Below are positions 1 to 5,410 of a DNA stretch of 9,570 bases, piece by piece. The DNA comes from Actinomycetota bacterium (GTDB lineage: Bacteria > Actinomycetota > UBA4738). Within the stretch, counting starts at the first letter, position 1, and every line of letters starts with the position of its first letter. The notes beneath the pieces were generated by a model. The model saw only the letters and a list, made by a program, of their open reading frames with translations, made no database searches and had not been told where the DNA came from. The position numbers and the translations under genes are program-made. The stretch lies in the NCBI GenBank assembly GCA_005885025.1, contig VAYC01000094.1:1-9570 (forward strand), given 5' to 3'.

Positions 1-55
1 CGATCAACGTGATCGCCGCGGGAGCGACGAGTTGAGACCGGGCGCGGCGCCTCAT
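1..55 (-). CDS. N-terminus of an exported or membrane protein, next gene of the oxidase operon (partial)
   Basis: An ATG at 55-53 overlaps the TGA of the upstream cytochrome c gene as ATGA, the same junction type used through the rest of this operon. Eighteen codons are visible before the window ends, translating as MRRRARSQLVAPAAITLI. Four arginines in the first six residues followed by a hydrophobic run look like the start of a signal peptide or a first membrane helix. There is no clear Shine-Dalgarno sequence, so translation would depend on coupling. Its place at the end of a caa3 oxidase operon would suit a copper chaperone of the SCO1/SenC type, another cytochrome or another assembly factor, but nothing visible decides between these. 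Confidence 0.5.
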   Translation of the reverse strand, partial: MRRRARSQLVAPAAITLI

Positions 56-465
56 CGGCCCAGCGTGAACAGATAGGCGGCGATGTCCCGGGCCTCGGCT
101 TCGCCGATGCCGAGGTCAGGCATCGCGGTGCCGGGCTCGACCGCTTTGGGATCCATGATCCACCGAATCAGGTTCGGGCCGTTGTTGGGGAGTTCGCCCG
201 CGATGTAGCCGCGGTGGGAGAAGTCGGTGAGCGGCGGCCCCACCGTGCCGTCGGCCCTGCTGATGCCCGGGATGACGTGGCAGGCGCCGCACCCCAACCG
301 CTCGATGCTCAACGCCCCGCGCTGGGGATCACCGCCCGGGACCTGCGGTGGCGGGAGCCTGGTGGGGGTCGAAGCGCAGGCCGCCACGAGGAGGGCGGCT
401 ACGATCGCCTCGACCGCTGCGGCGGCAATCCGGCGGTACTCCGGGTCCCTCGCTGCGCGGATCAA
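52..465 (-). CDS. Small lipoprotein c-type cytochrome of the oxidase operon
   Basis: A 137-aa monoheme cytochrome c, probably carrying electrons at the outer face of the membrane towards the oxidase encoded just upstream. A hydrophobic segment (about residues 13-29) ends in the lipobox-like VAAC with Cys30, and a Pro-rich linker follows. The heme site CGACH is at residues 59-63 and the likely sixth ligand is Met115 in the AMPD motif. The start is TTG at 465-463, overlapping the ctaG stop as TTGA; a stop lies just upstream in frame, so no longer start exists. The heme domain aligns with the C-terminal cytochrome domain of CtaC from this operon: both have GP.L.DF, a PN..NL..WI.D stretch, PG..MP and a YL..L ending. 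It therefore looks like a free-standing copy of that domain. The lipid anchor is inferred. Heme-binding function is clear from the motif; its exact redox partner is not. Confidence 0.88.
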   Translation of the reverse strand: MIRAARDPEYRRIAAAAVEAIVAALLVAACASTPTRLPPPQVPGGDPQRGALSIERLGCGACHVIPGISRADGTVGPPLTDFSHRGYIAGELPNNGPNLIRWIMDPKAVEPGTAMPDLGIGEAEARDIAAYLFTLGR

Positions 466-1346
466 CGGCGATGCGCCTCAGCGAGCAAGCGGTCCGCTCG
501 AGCGTCGGCACGCCGCTGATCGAGTTCGGCCACTCGCAGCCACCGGACGAACAGGGCACCAGCCGCCACCAGGTAGATGACGAAAGGCGGGACCCACATC
601 AGCATGCCGGCGAGCTGCTGGTCCTGGAGCGGGGACAGCCCCCACGCGAAGGTCCGATGCACGTAGAACGGATAGATCGGTTGGGAGGCGAAGGCCAGCA
701 GCGCCCCCAGCGCGCCGCTTTGGAGCGCTCCCGTGAAGACGAATACCACGTCGGCTCCACGCGGCAGCCGTCGCGGTCCGCTCGGTTGCAGCGCCGTCCA
801 CCAGAACAACATGGCGGTGGCCAGGAAGGCAGCGTGCTCCAGGACGTGAACGGTCGGCCGCTCCAGGGCGGCCTGGTAGAGGGAGGGGACGTGCCAGCCC
901 CACAACACGGCCGTAGCCAGGAGCCACGTCATCAGCGGGTGCGTGAACAGCCGGCCGATCGCTCGGAGGGGCCGCGTCCGCCCCCACCGATGGGCCCTGC
1001 GGCGCCACGTCGTGGGCACTGCCTGTCCGATCACCAGGGCGGGCGAGCCCAGCACGAGCAGCGGGGCGGCCACCACCATCAGCAACAGGTGCTGAACCAT
1101 GTGCGCGGACAGGAGCTCCTCGCTCATCGGATCGAGCGGCGAGAGGAGCGCGATCACCAACGCGAAGAGGCCGCCGCCGAAGGCCGCGACCCGCCACGGC
1201 GGGACGCCGCGGGCCACGGTTCGGACGGTGCCTCCAGGCCTCCACAGCGCATCGACGCCTCGCCAGTACGCGAGGCCCGGCACCGCCAGCCCCAGGATGA
1301 GGGACGGCTGGAGGTTCCAGGTTCGCCACACGTCGTGGGGACTCAC
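462..1346 (-). CDS. ctaG: Cytochrome c oxidase assembly factor CtaG (caa3_CtaG family)
   Basis: A 294-aa polytopic membrane protein of the caa3_CtaG family. Members are needed for assembly of active caa3 oxidase in Bacillus and are thought to help deliver copper. The N-terminus SPHDVWRTW is typical of the family. Conserved family features visible here are the HMVQH motif (His82, His86), GWHVPSLYQAAL (His152), HVLEH (His167, His171) and DQQLAGMLMWVP near residues 242-253. About seven hydrophobic helices alternate with Arg-rich loops, and the C-terminus is a charged tail. I chose the GTG at 1346-1344 because it makes a GTGA overlap with the upstream stop. A second GTG at 1361 (adding HDIA) is possible, and the open frame continues to 1847 only as overlap with neighbouring genes. 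Neither GTG has a good Shine-Dalgarno, consistent with coupled translation. Confidence 0.9.
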   Translation of the reverse strand: MSPHDVWRTWNLQPSLILGLAVPGLAYWRGVDALWRPGGTVRTVARGVPPWRVAAFGGGLFALVIALLSPLDPMSEELLSAHMVQHLLLMVVAAPLLVLGSPALVIGQAVPTTWRRRAHRWGRTRPLRAIGRLFTHPLMTWLLATAVLWGWHVPSLYQAALERPTVHVLEHAAFLATAMLFWWTALQPSGPRRLPRGADVVFVFTGALQSGALGALLAFASQPIYPFYVHRTFAWGLSPLQDQQLAGMLMWVPPFVIYLVAAGALFVRWLRVAELDQRRADARADRLLAEAHRR

Positions 1347-1738
1347 GGCGATGTCGTGCACCCGTTGAGGAACAGCGGAGCGAGCAACCCGTACGCGATC
1401 AGCACGAGATAGATCGCGCCCGAAGCCATCCCGGCGAGGGCCAGGGCATGGGCCCGGTTCCATGCGGTGCCGTTGGAGATGGTCTGGATCCTTCGCCACG
1501 CCGCCGCGGCGAGCAGCCCGGCCGCCGCGATGATCACGCCCGCTACCAGCGTCTGGATGAGCGCCCAGGTCTCCAGCGAGAGGCCCGCCAGCGTGTGTCC
1601 CCTCACTCCGGGAGCGCACCCCAGCTCGAAGATGAGGTCTCCCAGGAGCAGATGCGCCCCCCACGCCAGCGGCGGGGCGAGGACGCCGAACCACAGCGGG
1701 AAGGAACGGGCCGACAGGGGATCCATGGGCCGTCTCAT
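1343..1738 (-). CDS. Small three-helix membrane protein between ctaE and ctaG, function unknown
   Basis: A 131-aa protein that I cannot assign to a named family with confidence. It has three predicted membrane helices (about 13-36, 56-80 and 97-125). The first contains WFGVLAPPLAWGAHLLLG and ends just before Cys41; Cys127 lies just after the third. If the N-terminus is inside, both cysteines face outward, where they could form a disulfide or bind copper; this is inference. It occupies the slot where Bacillus ctaF (oxidase subunit IV) sits in ctaCDEFG, but I see no clear subunit IV signature. Similar small proteins with a PP.AW..H-type first helix are, to my recollection, common next to oxidase genes. 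The start is the ATG at 1738-1736, overlapping the ctaE TGA as ATGA; an in-frame extension to 1786 would lie inside ctaE and is unlikely. No Shine-Dalgarno is visible. Confidence 0.8.
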   Translation of the reverse strand: MRRPMDPLSARSFPLWFGVLAPPLAWGAHLLLGDLIFELGCAPGVRGHTLAGLSLETWALIQTLVAGVIIAAAGLLAAAAWRRIQTISNGTAWNRAHALALAGMASGAIYLVLIAYGLLAPLFLNGCTTSP

Positions 1739-2382
1739 GGCCAGAAGTGAGGGGAGAGATAGATCGTGGTGAAGATGAACACCCACACCACGTCCACGAA
1801 GTGCCAGTACATCGTGACGACCTCAGCCGGGAGATAGTGGGCGGCATCGAACCGACCGCGGCCCGCGTAGTACTGGACCCACAGGTTCATGAGGAGCCCG
1901 ACGAAGACGTGGAACGCGTGGAACCCGGTGATCGAGAAGAACAATGTCCCGTACACGTCCGTGGTCGGAGTGAATTCCTTGACCTTTTCCAGGTACTCCA
2001 CACTGGTGAGGGCGAGGAATGTCCCGCCCATGACGAACGTCAGGAAGAGTCCCAGCCGAAGTTGCCACACGCGGCCCTTCCTGATCCCGATCTCGGCCCA
2101 GTGCATGGGCGCGCTGGAGAGCAGCAGGATCGGCGTGGCGATCGAAACGAGGAACAGGTCGGGTTTCTTGATGCCGTCGGGGGGCCACACGGGGCCGTGC
2201 CGGAAGCGGAGGAACCAGTAGCTGCCGAGGAGCAGCATGAAGAACATCGCCTCCGTGGCGATGAGGAACACCATTCCCCACCAGCCCGGCGCCCTGCCCC
2301 GGTGGAGGTCCGCCGGGGCATGGAGGAGAGCCGGCTCGGTCGGCCCAGGAAGGAGCCCGGGATGGGCCTCGACGGTGCTCAT
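1735..2382 (-). CDS. ctaE: Cytochrome c oxidase subunit III
   Basis: A 215-aa heme-copper oxidase subunit III, the accessory membrane subunit that packs against subunit I and stabilises the enzyme during turnover. It has five predicted helices (about 36-60, 76-96, 108-128, 146-171, 193-209), which is the short bacterial form lacking the first two helices of the seven-helix version. Family motifs include WWGMVFLIATEAMFF (35-48), FHAFHVFVGL (154-163) and YWHFVDVVWVFIF (192-204). The ATG at 2382-2380 overlaps the ctaD stop as ATGA and is preceded by GGAGG about ten bases upstream, so it has its own ribosome binding site. The open frame continues upstream to 2421 but would add residues inside ctaD. 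The first 30 residues are Pro/His-rich and cytoplasmic by prediction. Nothing looks broken. Confidence 0.95.
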   Translation of the reverse strand: MSTVEAHPGLLPGPTEPALLHAPADLHRGRAPGWWGMVFLIATEAMFFMLLLGSYWFLRFRHGPVWPPDGIKKPDLFLVSIATPILLLSSAPMHWAEIGIRKGRVWQLRLGLFLTFVMGGTFLALTSVEYLEKVKEFTPTTDVYGTLFFSITGFHAFHVFVGLLMNLWVQYYAGRGRFDAAHYLPAEVVTMYWHFVDVVWVFIFTTIYLSPHFWP

Positions 2383-4283
2383 GCGTAGGATCCCTCCGGC
2401 CGCACCTTGGGCCGGACCCATGCCAGAAGGCCGCCGACGAAGATCAGGGCCCCGATCGCGACGACAGGTATCAGGAGGGTCAAGAACCCGACAAAGATCC
2501 CCGTGATGCCGATGGCCGTGATGACGGGGGCATGCGTGCTTTCCGGCATCGGGAGCACTGACTCGGCTTCCGCATCGACGACGGTCGTCGCCAGGGTCTC
2601 GTGGCCTTCGGCGAGTGTTCGCCGGAGGTCGCGGATGCGCCGGCCCATCTCGCGAAGCTCAGGCTGATCCCACAGCGGGCTGTTGCTCCGCACCGTGGGG
2701 ATCTCGAGGAAATTGTAGTGAGGAGGCGGCGAGCTGGTGGCCCACTCGAGGTCCTGCGCTCCCCACGGGTCGGGCCCGGCCCGCGCCCCCGACCGCAGGC
2801 TCCAGAGGAAGTTCAACACCACCACCAGGAGGCCCGCAGCCAGGACGTACCCGCCGATCGTCGACAGGAGGTTCCACAGGTCCCAGCCCAGGCCGCCGTG
2901 ATAGGTGTAGACGCGCCGCGGCATCCCGAGCAGGCCCGCGATGTGCATGGGGAAGAACGTCAGGTTGAACCCGAGGAAGATCAGCCAGAACGAGAGCTTT
3001 CCCCATCCCTCGTGCAGCAGGCGGCCGAACATCTTCGGCGTCCAGTAGTAGATGGCGGCGAGGATCGGGAACACCGCGCCGCCGAACAGCACGTAATGGA
3101 AATGCGCCACGACGAAGTAGCTGTCGGTGATCTGCTGGTCGAACGGGACTGCGGCGAACATCACTCCAGTGACCCCGCCCACCACGAACACGAAGATGAA
3201 CCCCAGGATGAAGAGCATCGGCGTCTTCAGGACGGGGCGCCCGGAGATGATGGTGGCGATCCAGGCGAAGATCTGGACGGCGGAGGGGATGGTGATGAGC
3301 ATGCTCGCCGCCGAGAAGAAGGCCATCGACAGGTTCGGGAGACCGACTGCGAACATGTGGTGAACCCACACGCCGAACCCGATGATGGCGATCGACATCG
3401 TGGCGAGCGCCAGCCAGACGTACCCGATGATCCGGCGTCGGGCGAACGTGGGGATGATCGTGGAGACGATCCCCACAGCCGGCAGGAAGATGATGTAGAC
3501 GTCGGGGTGCCCGAAGATCCAGAACAGGTGCTGCCACAGCACCACGTCCCCGCCCTTGGCCACGTTGAAGAAGTTGAACCCGACTCTGCGGTCTAGCTCG
3601 AGCATGACGTTGGCCACAGTGAGCGAGGGCAGGGCGAACACCACCGCGAACGACGTGGCGAGGATGCTCCACACGTACAGCGGCATGCGGGCGATCGACA
3701 TCCCCGGGGCCCGCAGCTTGAAGATCGTGACGATGAAGTTGATCGATCCCACCGTCGTTGAGACGCTCAGGAACGCGAGGCCGAGCGTGTAGTAGTCGAT
3801 GTTGAGGCCGGGCGTGTAGTGGAGGTTCGAGAGCGTCGGGTAGTTGAACCAACCGTCGTCGGGTGCCCGGCCGATCAGGAAGCTCGAGTACACGAAGATC
3901 CCGGAGAACAGGAAGATCCAATAGCCGAACGCGTTCAGCCTCGGGAAGGCCATGTCGCGCGCCCCGATCATCAGCGGCACGAAGTAGTTGCCGAACCCGA
4001 AGAGCATCGGGGTCACGAACCAGAAGATCATCGTGATGCCGTGCATGGAGAAGAGCTGGTTGTAGGCCTCGGGATTCAGGAGGTGTTCGTTCGGGCGGGC
4101 CAGTTGAGCCCGCAGGAGCATGGCTTCGATCCCGCCGGCCGTGAAGAACAGGAACGCCGTGTAGATGTAGTGCTTGCCGATCTTCTTGTGGTCGACCGTG
4201 TCCAGCCACGTCCCGAGGCCGGGCGGCTCATCCCAGATCTTCTCGAGACGGTGCGAGACGCTCTCGGCGATGACCGTGGCCAC
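2379..4283 (-). CDS. ctaD: Cytochrome c oxidase subunit I with C-terminal two-helix extension
   Basis: A 634-aa catalytic subunit of a type A heme-copper oxidase, which reduces O2 to water and pumps protons. The metal ligands are all present: His81 and His396 for the low-spin heme, His394 for the high-spin heme, and His259, His308 and His309 for CuB, with the crosslink Tyr263. D-channel residues Asp110, Asn99 and Asn117 (in GARDMAFPRLN) and K-channel Lys353 (in VLKTPML) are kept. Two departures stand out: the helix VI motif is GHPDVYI, with Asp261 where A1 oxidases carry Glu, and the Mg-site His (R. sphaeroides His411) is Thr386. After about residue 500 a polar linker leads to two further helices (about 585-625), resembling a fused subunit IV-like tail. 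The start is GTG at 4283, four bases after the ctaC stop and seven bases after GAGG. Product certain; exact subtype less so. Confidence 0.96.
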   Translation of the reverse strand: MATVIAESVSHRLEKIWDEPPGLGTWLDTVDHKKIGKHYIYTAFLFFTAGGIEAMLLRAQLARPNEHLLNPEAYNQLFSMHGITMIFWFVTPMLFGFGNYFVPLMIGARDMAFPRLNAFGYWIFLFSGIFVYSSFLIGRAPDDGWFNYPTLSNLHYTPGLNIDYYTLGLAFLSVSTTVGSINFIVTIFKLRAPGMSIARMPLYVWSILATSFAVVFALPSLTVANVMLELDRRVGFNFFNVAKGGDVVLWQHLFWIFGHPDVYIIFLPAVGIVSTIIPTFARRRIIGYVWLALATMSIAIIGFGVWVHHMFAVGLPNLSMAFFSAASMLITIPSAVQIFAWIATIISGRPVLKTPMLFILGFIFVFVVGGVTGVMFAAVPFDQQITDSYFVVAHFHYVLFGGAVFPILAAIYYWTPKMFGRLLHEGWGKLSFWLIFLGFNLTFFPMHIAGLLGMPRRVYTYHGGLGWDLWNLLSTIGGYVLAAGLLVVVLNFLWSLRSGARAGPDPWGAQDLEWATSSPPPHYNFLEIPTVRSNSPLWDQPELREMGRRIRDLRRTLAEGHETLATTVVDAEAESVLPMPESTHAPVITAIGITGIFVGFLTLLIPVVAIGALIFVGGLLAWVRPKVRPEGSYA

Positions 4284-4287
4284 GGCG

Positions 4288-5292
4288 CTACCTCAGACTC
4301 TCCAGGTAGGAGATCAAGGCCTGCAGCTGATCTGGATCGAGCTGGATCGGCGGCATCAGGTTGCCGGGCTTGATCGACTGCGAGTCGACGATCCAGCCGC
4401 CCAGATTGCCGCGGGTGTTCGGCACCGCGCCGGCTCCGATCGAAAGGCGAGCCCCGAAGTCCGAGAGGTCCGGCCCAAGCGTCCCCTGGGCCGAGGTTCC
4501 GCGGACGGTGTGGCACGCGGCGCACGGCGAGGCTTCGAACACCTGCCTGCCCTGGACCGCCGTCTGGTCGGTCGACGCCGCCGGCGGTTCGGTCTCCCGC
4601 GCGACCCAGGACTGGTAGTCGGCCGGCGTCTGCGCCACCACGTAGAAGATCATCTGGGCGTGCTGGAGCCCACAGAACTCGGCACACTGTCCTCGGTAGA
4701 CGCCCGGATGGTCGGCCTGGACAGTCATGGTGTTCGTGCGCCCGGCGATCATGTCGGTCTTCGCCGTGAGCTGCGGGACCCAGAAGCTATGCAGGACGTC
4801 CTTCGTGGTGAGTCGGATTTCGACGCGCTGGCCGACGGGGATGTGGATGTCGTTGGCGGTGATGATCCGTTCCTGCTGGTAGCGAACCTCCCACCACCAT
4901 TGATGGCCTACCACATCGATCGTTACGGCGGCCGGACCTGCGGGCTGGGACAGGGCCGCCATGTCCCGAAGCGTCCACACCCAGAGCACGGTGAGGATGA
5001 CGATGGGGAAGGCGACCCCACCGCCGAACATCATCCCGTGAGCCCAGCGCGGCTCGTCGCTAGGGCCCCCGCGCCGGCGGCGCTTGACCACCGCGTATAG
5101 GAGCAGGGCCCCCACGACCAGCACCACGACCGTGGACACGACGAACATGAACCACCAGAGCGAGGCGATGCGGTCGGCCCCCGGACCGCGTGGCTTCAAC
5201 GTGGAAGGGGAGTTGCCGCACGCCGCGGCGAGGAGAGCTGCGATACCGACGCCGGCGGAGCGGCACAACCGTCCTCTCGCTCGCGCGCACAC
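4288..5292 (-). CDS. ctaC: Cytochrome c oxidase subunit II fused to cytochrome c (caa3 type)
   Basis: A 334-aa subunit II that accepts electrons on its own tethered heme c and passes them through CuA to subunit I. In order: a short signal sequence ending in a lipobox-like LAAAC (Cys25), two membrane helices (about 46-69 and 89-107), a cupredoxin domain with the GHQWWWE aromatic patch (129-135), CuA ligands His168, Cys203, Cys207, His211 and Met214 with Glu205 between them, and a C-terminal cytochrome c domain with CAACH at 257-261 and likely axial Met313. This is the caa3 architecture, useful where no soluble periplasmic cytochrome is retained. The start is GTG at 5292-5290, fixed by AAGGAG seven bases upstream. 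It is the first gene of the operon and ends in TAG four bases before ctaD. Lipid anchoring is inferred from the Cys25 context. No residue seems to be missing. Confidence 0.96.
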   Translation of the reverse strand: MCARARGRLCRSAGVGIAALLAAACGNSPSTLKPRGPGADRIASLWWFMFVVSTVVVLVVGALLLYAVVKRRRRGGPSDEPRWAHGMMFGGGVAFPIVILTVLWVWTLRDMAALSQPAGPAAVTIDVVGHQWWWEVRYQQERIITANDIHIPVGQRVEIRLTTKDVLHSFWVPQLTAKTDMIAGRTNTMTVQADHPGVYRGQCAEFCGLQHAQMIFYVVAQTPADYQSWVARETEPPAASTDQTAVQGRQVFEASPCAACHTVRGTSAQGTLGPDLSDFGARLSIGAGAVPNTRGNLGGWIVDSQSIKPGNLMPPIQLDPDQLQALISYLESLR

Positions 5293-5299
5293 CGCAAGG

Positions 5300-5305
5300 C
5301 TCCTT
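5300..5305 (-). promoter_or_regulatory. Ribosome binding site of ctaC
   Basis: On the - strand this reads AAGGAG, seven bases before a GTG codon. It is the strongest Shine-Dalgarno in the operon and decides the GTG at 5292 as the ctaC start. Confidence 0.75.
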
Positions 5306-5339
5306 ACCCGGGGATGGAAGGGCCGGGGAAACGGCTCTG

Positions 5340-5355
5340 GGGAGCGCTTGCTCCC
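5340..5355. repeat. Perfect inverted repeat over the predicted ctaC transcription start
   Basis: GGGAGC, loop GCTT, GCTCCC: six paired bases in each arm. The repeat abuts the -10 box of the predicted ctaC promoter and covers its expected +1. As DNA it could be an operator; as RNA it would be a small hairpin near the very 5' end of the ctaCDE message. There is no T-run, so it does not look like an intrinsic terminator. Which role applies, if any, cannot be told from the sequence. Confidence 0.45.
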
Positions 5356-5384
5356 TTATGGGCTTGGTGAGTCCCGGATGTCAA
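5355..5384 (-). promoter_or_regulatory. Sigma70-like promoter of the oxidase operon
   Basis: On the - strand a perfect -35 hexamer TTGACA (5384-5379) is followed by an 18-base spacer and a -10 hexamer CATAAG (5360-5355, four of six matches to TATAAT). Transcription would start near 5348, leaving a leader of about 55 bases before the ctaC GTG. The upstream edge lies only 12 bases from the -10-like box of the divergent + strand gene, so the two directions may share control. The call rests on hexamer match and position alone. Confidence 0.6.
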
Positions 5385-5396
5385 ACGCGCACCCGC

Positions 5397-5402
5397 TAGG
5401 CT
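5397..5402 (+). promoter_or_regulatory. Possible -10 element for leaderless start of the molybdenum hydroxylase gene
   Basis: TAGGCT fits the TANNNT -10 pattern of high-GC actinobacteria and ends eight bases before the ATG at 5411. That places the likely transcription start at or next to the start codon, as in leaderless genes. There is no Shine-Dalgarno directly before this ATG and no convincing -35 hexamer at 17-18 bases. The call is tentative. Confidence 0.35.
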
Positions 5403-5410
5403 TGCCCGCC

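Noticed and set aside
348..1412. Open + strand frame of 354 codons opposite ctaG and the cytochrome gene
   Set aside because: Arg/Gln/His/Pro-rich low-complexity translation typical of an antisense frame in high-GC DNA; the - strand carries CtaG and the 131-aa membrane protein.
2601..3596. Open + strand frame of 331 codons opposite ctaD
   Set aside because: Dominated by Glu, Asp, His and Arg, the mirror of hydrophobic membrane codons on the other strand; no motif or ribosome binding site.
5308..5329. Direct repeat CCGGGGA (5308-5314 and 5323-5329) in the ctaC leader
   Set aside because: Only seven GC-rich bases; easily chance at this base composition, with no further copies seen nearby.
5340..5355. 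Inverted repeat read as an intrinsic terminator
   Set aside because: No T-run on either side, and it lies between divergent gene starts where no transcript should end.
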